Below are positions 20,020-27,073 of a stretch of 64,000 nt of DNA, piece after piece. The stretch is from QHWT01 sp963755695 (GTDB taxonomy: Bacteria > Acidobacteriota > Vicinamibacteria > Vicinamibacterales > 2-12-FULL-66-21), in contig CAVWLB010000008.1 in the NCBI GenBank assembly GCA_963755695.1, positions 744,001-808,000 on the forward strand. Direction: 5' to 3'. The notes under the pieces were generated by a model, which did not search any database, was not told the origin of the DNA, and saw only the letters and a list, made by a program, of their open reading frames with translations. Made by a program: the position numbers and the translations under genes. Position 1 is the first letter of the stretch, and every line of letters begins with the position of its first letter.

Positions 20020-22389
20020 TCATTCGCTCCGGAGGACGACGAGGGGATCGACGCGCGAGGCCCGCCGCGCCGGGCCATAACAGGCGGCGAGCGTCATCAC
20101 GAGCAGGGTGGCGATGGCCCCGAAGAGGGCGCGCGGATCGGCAGCAGTCACGCCGAACAGCATTCCTTGCAGGACGCGAGCGACACCCCACCACACGACG
20201 AGACCGATCGCGGTTCCTGCGCCGCCAAGGATGAGCGCGTGCCCCATGACCAGCCGCATGATTTCGCGCGGCCGGGCTCCCATGGCGACGCGTATGCCGA
20301 GTTCGTGGTAACGCTGGGTGACCAGATACGCCATCACCCCATAGGTGCCGGCCGCTGCAAGCACGATCGCCAGCAGGGCAAACGAGCCGATCAGGAACAG
20401 ATTGAAGCGGCGCTCCGACATGGACGTGGCGACCACGCTGCTCATTGGCCTCACGCGCGCGATCGGAATCGTGCGGTCGACTCGGGTCGCGGCGTGGCGC
20501 AAATCTGATGCGAAGGCAGCCGGATCGCCTTTGGTGCGGACCACCACGTCCATCCACATCCGCCACCAGTTCCGCTCCTGCGCGTACGGGATGTAGAGTG
20601 CCGACACCTCGCCTGAATCGAGCGAGACGCCACGGATGTCAGGGACGAGGCCGACGATGGTGATCCATGTTGGTCCGCCGCTTGCCCAACGCACGCGCTT
20701 TCCAATCACCTCGTCACCGGCGTAGTACTCGCGCGCGAACGCCTCGTTCGCAACGGCAACTGGTGTCGATGCCGCAGTGTCGGTGGCGTCAAATGTCCGG
20801 CCGCGCAGCACGGGAATGCCAAGCGCCATGAAATAGCCGGAGCTGATGCCGCGGTAGAACACTTCGGGCTCTGTGCCCTGCGCCATCGCGCGTCCCTCGA
20901 ACGCGAGGTTGTGCATCAGCGGATCGCTGCCGATAGGCATTTCGGTCACGAGTCCGGCGGCGCTCACGCCAGGCGTCGATTCGAGCACCCGCTGAAGTTC
21001 GTCGAAGAACCGCGTGCGAGCGCGGATGTCGCGGTATCGGTTGGCGCTGAACCTGATATTGCCGGTCAGCAGATGGCTGGCGTCGAAACCTAGGGGCTGC
21101 GAGAGGAGCTCCGAAAGGCTTCTGAGCAGAAGGCCAGTGCCGGAGACGAGCACGAGTGCCAGAGCAATCTCCGTGATCATCAGAACTGAGCGAACATGCT
21201 GACGGGTGGTCACTCTCGAGCCGCCGCGCGTGGCGTCGGCAAGCGCGCTGTGGCTGGCAATCCAGGACGGCAGCACGCCAAACAACAGGCCGGTAAGCAG
21301 CGAAGCGGCAATCGTGAAGAGCAGCACCTTGCCGTCGAGTGTCACGCGATCGACGCGTGGCAAAGATTCGGGCGCGAGGTTGGCGATCGCCCGGGTCAGC
21401 AGGTACGCGACGGCGAGTCCCAGAATGCCTCCCGCGCTCGCAAGCAGCAGGCTTTCACTCAACAGCTGACGGCCAAGCCGCGCCGGGCTCGCGCCAAGTG
21501 CCGCACGCACCACCATTTCAGTCCGCCGTGCGGCGGCGCGGGCGATCAGCAGATTCGCGACGTTGACGCAGGCAATCAGCAGGACGAAGCCGACGGTGCC
21601 CAAGAGAATCCACAGCGCGGATCTCATCGTCCCGACGAGGCTGTCGTTGAGCGGTTGGAGGGGAAAGCGCATCCGGCGGTTCGTCGCTGGATACGCTTGT
21701 TCCAGGCGGGCGGCCAGCGCGTCCATTTCCGATTGCGCAGCCGCCAGCGCGACCCCCGGTTTCAGACGAAGAAGGCCGCGAAGCGTATGAGCGCTGCGCG
21801 CTTCAGCCTCCTGCACGTTTTCAGGATAGAAGGCGCCAAAGACGTCCGCCTTGTCGCCCGGGAGCTCGAACCCGCTCGCGACCACGCCAAGAAGAAGATA
21901 GGTCGTGCCGTTGAACGAGACAGACTGTCCGACGGCATCCGGACGTCCGCCGAGCCGCGTGCGCCAGAAGCGCTCGGTGACCACAACCACACGTGGGGAG
22001 CCCTCGGCCTGGTCGCGCTCGTCAATCAGCCGGCCGAGGAGGGGCCGCGCGCCAAGCAACTGGAGGAGGCCGCCGGTGACGAACGCGCCGTCGGTCCGCT
22101 CGGGAATATCACCGGTATCGAAGTCGAAGAGTTGCGGCCGAAATCCGGCGACCGCGCTGAAGCTGCGCGCCTGGGCCGCCCAGTCTCTCATGTCTGGAAA
22201 CGAGCTGCCGCGGCGGACACGTACGAGCTCTTCGGGCCGCGGATAGGGCAAGGGCTGGAGCAGCACGGCGTTGACGACGCTGAACATAGCCGTGTTCACG
22301 CCGATGCCGAGCGCAATCGTCAGGATGACAACGGCGGTGAATACCGGAGTTTTGAGGAAGGCGCGGATTGCGTAGCGCAGATCGGACAT
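20020..22389 (-). CDS. ADOP-type ABC transporter permease, fifth gene of BlaI-M56-HEAT operon
   Basis: 789 residues. Same family as its downstream neighbour but clearly diverged: first helix VFTAVVILTIALGIGVNTAM, FtsX core WILLGTVGFVLLIACVNVA, end VDPLVVLRSE. The ATG at 22389 has a good GAGGAC ribosome site seven bases upstream, deciding the start over longer options. It lies 46 bp after the third HEAT gene on the same strand. Two ADOP permeases in tandem could form a heterodimer; that is inference. Confidence 0.93.
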   Translation of the reverse strand: MSDLRYAIRAFLKTPVFTAVVILTIALGIGVNTAMFSVVNAVLLQPLPYPRPEELVRVRRGSSFPDMRDWAAQARSFSAVAGFRPQLFDFDTGDIPERTDGAFVTGGLLQLLGARPLLGRLIDERDQAEGSPRVVVVTERFWRTRLGGRPDAVGQSVSFNGTTYLLLGVVASGFELPGDKADVFGAFYPENVQEAEARSAHTLRGLLRLKPGVALAAAQSEMDALAARLEQAYPATNRRMRFPLQPLNDSLVGTMRSALWILLGTVGFVLLIACVNVANLLIARAAARRTEMVVRAALGASPARLGRQLLSESLLLASAGGILGLAVAYLLTRAIANLAPESLPRVDRVTLDGKVLLFTIAASLLTGLLFGVLPSWIASHSALADATRGGSRVTTRQHVRSVLMITEIALALVLVSGTGLLLRSLSELLSQPLGFDASHLLTGNIRFSANRYRDIRARTRFFDELQRVLESTPGVSAAGLVTEMPIGSDPLMHNLAFEGRAMAQGTEPEVFYRGISSGYFMALGIPVLRGRTFDATDTAASTPVAVANEAFAREYYAGDEVIGKRVRWASGGPTWITIVGLVPDIRGVSLDSGEVSALYIPYAQERNWWRMWMDVVVRTKGDPAAFASDLRHAATRVDRTIPIARVRPMSSVVATSMSERRFNLFLIGSFALLAIVLAAAGTYGVMAYLVTQRYHELGIRVAMGARPREIMRLVMGHALILGGAGTAIGLVVWWGVARVLQGMLFGVTAADPRALFGAIATLLVMTLAACYGPARRASRVDPLVVLRSE

Positions 22390-22435
22390 GGTGTCCTCAC
22401 ATGGACTGCCGCCCGAAGCCTGAAGCCCGTTCTTT

Positions 22436-23191
22436 TTATCCCCCGATAGCTCCCAACGCCCACGCCGCCTGGCGGCGAACGCGTGCTTCCGCATCCTTCA
22501 GCGCCCTGGCCAGCGCAGGCGCCGCGCGGTGATCGCCCAGCGCTCCCAGCGCCCAGGCGGCCTGCTCGCGCACCTGGGCTGCTTGATCGCTCAGCGCGTT
22601 CATCAGCGGCTCGACGGCGCGGCGATCGCCAATGGCGCCAAGCGCCCAGGCCACCTGCTCGCGCACGCCCGCATCGGTGTCCTTCAGGGCTTCGATCAAC
22701 GCCGGAACAGCCTCTGACGCGTCGAGCGCCCCGAGCGCCCATGCGCTACGTTTCCTGACACGGGCTTCCGTATCGCGCAGTGTTCCGGCAAGCAGTGGCG
22801 CCGCCTGGTGATTGCCGAGCGCGCCAAGTGCCCATGCCGCATTGCCGCGGGCGACCCAGACCGGGCCCTTGAGCGCTCGTGTCAACGGCTCGTAGGAAGC
22901 CGATCCTATCGCCACCAGCGCGGAGGCCGCCTGCTCACCGGGGCTGGTCGTGTCTTCTTGGCGTCCCCAGCGCCAGGTCCGTTCCTGACAGATCGAGGGA
23001 TCGACTGGAGAAGCGTCCGCGAGCAGCTCTACTAGTTGCGGGATGGCATCGTGCGCGCCCTCACCCAGCTCACGAAGGTCGCAGGCCGCGCGCGTGCGCG
23101 ACGCCGGGTCGGAGGATTTGAGCCCCGCAATCGCCGACCGCGCGTCCACTTGGACACTCGAGAGCAACGCAATCAGGATGAGCGCGCGCAT
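22436..23191 (-). CDS. Secreted HEAT-repeat protein, fourth gene of operon
   Basis: 251 residues. A short hydrophobic N-terminus (MRALILIALLSSVQVDARS) looks like a signal peptide. The second half is a regular HEAT solenoid of 31-residue units, each ending in WALGALG or WALGAIG (for example VREQVAWALGAIGDRRAVEP). There are about five good units plus less regular ones before them. HEAT solenoids bind proteins; no catalytic motif is seen. The start ATG shares a base with the stop of the preceding gene (TGATG), so the two are translationally coupled. Confidence 0.85.
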   Translation of the reverse strand: MRALILIALLSSVQVDARSAIAGLKSSDPASRTRAACDLRELGEGAHDAIPQLVELLADASPVDPSICQERTWRWGRQEDTTSPGEQAASALVAIGSASYEPLTRALKGPVWVARGNAAWALGALGNHQAAPLLAGTLRDTEARVRKRSAWALGALDASEAVPALIEALKDTDAGVREQVAWALGAIGDRRAVEPLMNALSDQAAQVREQAAWALGALGDHRAAPALARALKDAEARVRRQAAWALGAIGG

Positions 23192-23796
23192 CAGTGGCCT
23201 CCCATCGGCCGCGGATGGGGATGCGGGTGCGGGTGGGGATGAGGCATCGGGTGGGGGTTCGGACCGTCATCGTCGCCGATCTCCGCGATCGCCGCTGCGG
23301 CGGCCCGGCGAATCCCGGCGTCGGAGTCCTTCAGCGCCGCGGTGAGCGTGTCGAGTGCGCGCGCGTCGCCGATTTCTCCAAGCGCGGCGATGACCGCGCG
23401 CCGCACGTTGGGGTTCGAATCCTTTGCCGCGCCGATGAGAGCATCGACTGCCGCCTTGTCACCGATCTCGCCAAGGGCGGAAGCGACCGATGTCCGCACA
23501 TCCGGGTCGCTGTCCTTGAGGGCAGCGGCGAGTGCCGGCACCGCTCGCGCATTCTCCAGCTGCGCCAGGGCATGCGCCGCCTGGCGGCGAACGCCAACGT
23601 CCGTGTCCTTCAACGCGCCGATCAGGCCGTCGACGGCGGCCTCCGCCGCGCTCTGCGTTGCCACGGCGCGGAGGCCGTTTCCGGTTCCCGCGGCGGTCGA
23701 CCACTCGAGCGGTGGATGGAGAAAGATAGCGGCGGCGCCGAGGAAGATCGCACTCGATCGGAGCAAGGTTCGAAAGAACACGGTGACGGGGCTCAT
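23191..23796 (-). CDS. HEAT-repeat protein with His-Pro-rich tail, third gene of operon
   Basis: 201 residues from the ATG at 23796. An N-terminal hydrophobic stretch (FFRTLLRSSAIFLGAAAIFL) is a signal peptide or anchor. Then come about four 31-residue HEAT units (DVRTSVASALGEIGDKAAVD type). The C-terminus is remarkable: DDDGPNP followed by alternating His-Pro residues, HPMPHPHPHPHPHPRPMGGH, which could bind metal ions. A GTG at 23805 is a possible alternative start. It overlaps the next HEAT gene by one base. Confidence 0.83.
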   Translation of the reverse strand: MSPVTVFFRTLLRSSAIFLGAAAIFLHPPLEWSTAAGTGNGLRAVATQSAAEAAVDGLIGALKDTDVGVRRQAAHALAQLENARAVPALAAALKDSDPDVRTSVASALGEIGDKAAVDALIGAAKDSNPNVRRAVIAALGEIGDARALDTLTAALKDSDAGIRRAAAAAIAEIGDDDGPNPHPMPHPHPHPHPHPRPMGGH

Positions 23797-23889
23797 GGTG
23801 GTCACTCCCTGCTAAGAAAACAGCATCATTCGCGGCACCGCCTCGCCGACGATCGCGGTTAAAGCGATCGCCTGGCGGGGCGAATGGTG

Positions 23890-26016
23890 TCAGCGGATTT
23901 GTCCGAGCGCGAAAGCTGCCTGCTGACGGACCGAGGCGTTGGCGTCTTTCAGCGCGGCGGTCAGACCGTCGATGGCACGAGGATCACGAATCTGCCCGAG
24001 CGCGAACGCGGACTGCTCGCGCACGTCCGGATTCGCATCTTTCAACGCGACGACCAGCGCTTCGACCGCTCTGCCGTCGCGCAGCTGGCCGAGCGCGAAC
24101 GCGGACTGCTCGCGCACGTCCGGCTTCTCGTCCTTGAGCGCGGAGATCAACGGCTCCACGGCCCGGGGATCGCGAATCTGTCCGAGCGCGAAGGCGGCCT
24201 GCTCCCGCACGTCCGCATTGGCATCATGCAGTGCGCCGCCGAGGGCGTCGATGGCAGCCGGATCGCGGAGCTGACCGAGCGCAAAGGTCGCCTGCTCACG
24301 GACGTCGGCGTCGGTGTCCTTGGTGGCCGCGATCAGCGGTTCGACCGCCCGTCGATCGCGCAGTTGGCCGAGACCGAACGCCGCCTGTTCGCGGACATCA
24401 GCGCTCGGATCCTTCAGCGCCGTCATCAGCGGTTCGAGGATGCTCGGATCGCGCAGCTGCACGAGCGCGTGCATGGCCGTCTCGCGCACGTCCTTGTCGG
24501 TGTCCTTGAGTGCCGCGGTCAGCGCGGCGATCGTGCGCGGGTCGGCCGTGGCCCTTGATTCCTTCGATTCTTTCGCGTCCTGAATCGCGTCGTGCACGAA
24601 CGGCATCACGTGTTCCATCGCAGCGCCGACGCCTTCCACCACACCCTGCGTAGCGCCCTGGGTAACGCTCTGAGTGACGCCCTGCGTGACACCCTGGGTG
24701 ACCCCCTGCGTCACGGACTGAACGACCGACTGGCTCGCAGCGCTGACAGCTGCCTCCGCCGCCGCTTGTCCCGGGTACTGCTCGCCCTGCTGATCGTGTT
24801 TCGCGTGCGGTTTCGCCGCCGGTTGCGGCGACGGTGACGGTGCCGGCACAGGAGCGGGAGTTGCCGCCGTGTCGGGCGCGACGTTGGAAGCTGCGAAATC
24901 CGATTGAGTGGCGGCCTCCTTCGCCCACGGTTGAACCGACGCGACCGGCACGAGCGCCACCGCGAACACACCGGTTGCAACCGCCGCGCGCATCCGCGTC
25001 AACCCGCGCCGCGGGACGCTCGGGTCGAGAATCGCCATCAGCCGTCCTTCGAGCTGCGAGCGATGCGCCATCGCGAGCGTCGCGCCGGCGAGTACCGCCG
25101 GGAAACGCCCCGCCCGCATCACGCGGGCAATCTCGAGCAACTGGTCCGCGTAATCCGGTCCCCTGGTGCCGGAGACGAGGACGAGATCGTCACATGCGCG
25201 CTCCCGTTCGGTGCGAAGACGCTTCACCGCAATCCACGCCAGCGGGTTGAACCAGTACGCCGCACACGCAATCTGAGCCACGAGATGGGTGAGGCAATCG
25301 CGCCGCTTCACGTGGGCGAGCTCGTGCAGCACGACAATCCGCAGCCGGTCGGACGGCCAGCCGTCCGCGTCGATGGGCATCAGTACCGATGGACGGAAGA
25401 TGCCCCACGCCATTGGCATCGACCCCAGGCGCGTTCTCAGGAATCGCACGTTCGGTATTCCCAGGCTTCGGGCGAGCGATTGCGCTTCGGCCAGCCACGG
25501 CGCATCCACGATGAGCGGTGTTCGCCGCGACATCCACTGGACGGCCGCCAGGCCGAGGAACATTCGGAAAAGAATCATGCACGCGCCGACCGCCCAGATC
25601 GTCATGAAGGTCGCTGTCCAGGAGAGCGTGCCCAAACGCATGGCTACCGCGGCGAGCCACGAGAGCTGCGATGAAGATTTCTGAGTCGGCACCGATGCCG
25701 TTGAGTGCAGAAGCGGGCTGTCTGCCTTCCTCGCCTCGCGATTTCCCGGGAGCGCTCCAACCTTATCGGTTGCGCCTGCTACCGGAGGGACCACTTGCGC
25801 CGAATCCTGGATGCGCACGATGGGCACTTCCCACCGAGGAAGTGCGAGCGAGAGGGCAGGTGCGGCCAGCGCACCAATCAGACCGAGGGTCCAGACAAGA
25901 TGCCGCGCGGAGGCGGATGCCCGGCCGAGCGCCGTGGCCACCAGCCCCGCCGCTCCCAGCACGATTGACGCCTTCACCAGGGCGTCGATGACGACCGTCG
26001 TTTCCATGAGGCCCAT
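23890..26016 (-). CDS. M56-family (BlaR1/MecR1-like) membrane metalloprotease fused to seven HEAT repeats
   Basis: 708 residues. The N-terminal part is an M56 sensor protease: membrane helices about residues 5-30, 40-60 and 130-155, the zinc motif HELAH at 231-235, and ERACDD near 271-276 supplying the third ligand. A fourth helix at about 343-362 leads outside. Residues 388-403 are Pro-rich, and 431-460 are a VTQG repeat. Residues 494-708 are seven 31-residue HEAT units (DVREQAAFALGQIRDP consensus). In BlaR1 the outer domain is a penicillin-binding sensor; here a HEAT solenoid takes that place. It starts 2 bp after the BlaI-type repressor, its likely cleavage target. Confidence 0.92.
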   Translation of the reverse strand: MGLMETTVVIDALVKASIVLGAAGLVATALGRASASARHLVWTLGLIGALAAPALSLALPRWEVPIVRIQDSAQVVPPVAGATDKVGALPGNREARKADSPLLHSTASVPTQKSSSQLSWLAAVAMRLGTLSWTATFMTIWAVGACMILFRMFLGLAAVQWMSRRTPLIVDAPWLAEAQSLARSLGIPNVRFLRTRLGSMPMAWGIFRPSVLMPIDADGWPSDRLRIVVLHELAHVKRRDCLTHLVAQIACAAYWFNPLAWIAVKRLRTERERACDDLVLVSGTRGPDYADQLLEIARVMRAGRFPAVLAGATLAMAHRSQLEGRLMAILDPSVPRRGLTRMRAAVATGVFAVALVPVASVQPWAKEAATQSDFAASNVAPDTAATPAPVPAPSPSPQPAAKPHAKHDQQGEQYPGQAAAEAAVSAASQSVVQSVTQGVTQGVTQGVTQSVTQGATQGVVEGVGAAMEHVMPFVHDAIQDAKESKESRATADPRTIAALTAALKDTDKDVRETAMHALVQLRDPSILEPLMTALKDPSADVREQAAFGLGQLRDRRAVEPLIAATKDTDADVREQATFALGQLRDPAAIDALGGALHDANADVREQAAFALGQIRDPRAVEPLISALKDEKPDVREQSAFALGQLRDGRAVEALVVALKDANPDVREQSAFALGQIRDPRAIDGLTAALKDANASVRQQAAFALGQIR
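23893..24540 (-). repeat. 93-nt tandem repeat coding for seven HEAT units
   Basis: Seven 93-nt units encode 31-residue HEAT repeats. Neighbouring units are very alike (VREQAAFALGQIRDP or VREQSAFALGQLRDG), which suggests recent expansion or ongoing homogenisation rather than ancient divergence. Confidence 0.85.
24643..24717 (-). repeat. 12-nt VTQG-coding tandem repeat in M56-HEAT linker
   Basis: Degenerate 12-nt units encode SVTQGVTQGVTQGVTQSVTQ and related residues between the last membrane helix and the HEAT solenoid. It is probably a flexible or coiled spacer; length variation between strains would be expected. Confidence 0.75.
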
Positions 26017-26018
26017 GT

Positions 26019-26405
26019 CTAGACTCCGCTCTTGCGCGCCCCGTCGATCAAGCGGGCGAGCCGATCGAGCTCTGCGGACGACAGCTTGGCCGACGACTCG
26101 TCGAGCAGCGCCGAAATCGCCTGCTCGGCGGAGCCGTCGAAAAATGTCTGAAGAATATGCCGCAGGGCAGAGCGCTTCGCATTGTCGCGTGCCAGCGTCG
26201 GCAGGTATACGTATCGCGGGCCGTCCTGTTCGTGGCGGACGTGCCCCTTCTCTTCGAGAATCCGCAACAAGGCCCGGACTGCCGAGTAGCTCGGCGGTTC
26301 AGGCAGCGCGGCCTGCACCTCAGCCGCAGTGGCGCGGCCGTTCTTATAAAGGATATCGAGTATCTGCCGCTCCCGGCGGCTCAAATCACGATGGGCGTTG
26401 GTCAT
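26019..26405 (-). CDS. BlaI/MecI/CopY-family repressor, first gene of operon
   Basis: About 128 residues with the BlaI winged helix: LSRRERQILDILYKNGRATAAEVQAAL, then YSAVRALLRILEEKGHVRHE (recognition helix and beginning of wing) and YVYLP; the C-terminal half is the helical dimerisation part. BlaI repressors are inactivated by proteolysis triggered by their partner M56 protein, encoded 2 bp downstream. ATG at 26405 is favoured because GGGGA lies six bases upstream; an ATG at 26411 is too close to it. Palindromes upstream are candidate binding sites. Confidence 0.92.
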   Translation of the reverse strand: MTNAHRDLSRRERQILDILYKNGRATAAEVQAALPEPPSYSAVRALLRILEEKGHVRHEQDGPRYVYLPTLARDNAKRSALRHILQTFFDGSAEQAISALLDESSAKLSSAELDRLARLIDGARKSGV

Positions 26406-26426
26406 TAGCATCCCCGGTTCCCGTTC

Positions 26427-26436
26427 ACACCAGTGT
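26427..26436. promoter_or_regulatory. Candidate BlaI-type operator half-site pair (ACACcaGTGT)
   Basis: A perfect inverted repeat ACAC-CA-GTGT in the leader of the repressor gene. Its 4-2-4 spacing is like the TACAnnTGTA core known for BlaI/MecI operators, although the arms differ. It is short enough to occur by chance. Confidence 0.4.
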
Positions 26437-26459
26437 TAGACGGCGACGGGGCTTAAAAG

Positions 26460-26477
26460 GTGCTACGAAAATAGCAC
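26460..26477. promoter_or_regulatory. Candidate BlaI-type operator GTGCTA-N6-TAGCAC
   Basis: A perfect 6-bp inverted repeat with a 6-bp spacer, overlapping the predicted -10 box of the BlaI-M56-HEAT operon. A repressor bound here would block the polymerase directly. Confidence 0.55.
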
Positions 26478-26496
26478 TGGGATAAAAATTTAGCAA
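26468..26496 (-). promoter_or_regulatory. Predicted promoter of BlaI-M56-HEAT-ADOP operon
   Basis: On the minus strand TTGCTA (26496-26491) and an extended -10 TGC-TATTTT (26476-26468) are spaced by 17 bp. The region is AT-rich against a GC-rich background, and the -10 lies within a perfect palindrome. Confidence 0.55.
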
Positions 26497-26606
26497 ACTG
26501 GTCCGCCCGGGGGCCAAAGCCCGGCACCTGGCATAAGATGGGCGCCCGATTCCCGGCCGGCACGGCCGTCATTGGCCGCGTCTGGTGCGCAGGAGGCAGT
26601 AAGGTC

Positions 26607-27047
26607 ATGTGGAAGGAATTTCGGGAGTTCGCCTCGCGCGGGAACGTTGTGGACCTCGCGGTCGGCGTCATCATTGGCGCCGCCTTCGGCAAGATCGTCA
26701 CCTCGCTCGTCAACGACATCGTCATGCCGCCGATCGGCATGCTGTTGGGGCGCGTCGATTTCAAGAGTCTGTTCATCGCACTCAACGGCCAGGCCTACGC
26801 GTCGATCGCCGACGCGCAGAAGGCGGGCGCGCCGACGATCAACTACGGCGTCTTCCTGAACACCGTCCTCGAATTCCTGATAGTCGCGTTCGTGGTTTTC
26901 ATGCTCGTCCGCGAGATCAACCGGCTGCGCAAACCCGCCCCGGCTGGCCCGGAACAGCGCGACTGTCCTTTCTGCCTGACCAAGGTCGCGCTGGCGGCAA
27001 CCCGATGTCCGGCCTGTACGTCGGAGCTCGGGCCGAGACGCGCATAA
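26607..27047 (+). CDS. mscL: Large-conductance mechanosensitive channel with C-terminal zinc ribbon
   Basis: 146 residues. The MscL core is plain: MWKEFREFASRGNVVDLAVGVIIGAAFGKIVTSLVNDIVMPPIG (N-terminal helix plus TM1) and TM2 LNTVLEFLIVAFVVFMLVREINRL. The channel opens under membrane tension and releases solutes during osmotic downshock. Instead of the usual C-terminal helical bundle, the end carries two CxxC pairs (CPFC and CPAC) spaced like a small zinc ribbon. ATG at 26607 follows an AGGAGG ribosome site. It is divergent from the BlaI operon. Confidence 0.95.
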   Translation: MWKEFREFASRGNVVDLAVGVIIGAAFGKIVTSLVNDIVMPPIGMLLGRVDFKSLFIALNGQAYASIADAQKAGAPTINYGVFLNTVLEFLIVAFVVFMLVREINRLRKPAPAGPEQRDCPFCLTKVALAATRCPACTSELGPRRA

Positions 27048-27073
27048 TCTGATTCTGATTCTGTGGTACCACG

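Noticed and set aside
21196..22449. 417-residue plus-strand frame opposite the ADOP gene
   Set aside because: No domain, and the ADOP protein on the other strand is complete.
23395..23435. tRNA T-loop-like string ggttcgaatcc
   Set aside because: It lies in a HEAT gene and no acceptor, D or anticodon stem can be formed around it.
22440..24560. Regular 93-nt repeats that look at first like a CRISPR array or satellite
   Set aside because: Unit length is a multiple of three, units stay in frame and encode HEAT repeats; there are no conserved direct repeats with unique spacers and no cas genes.
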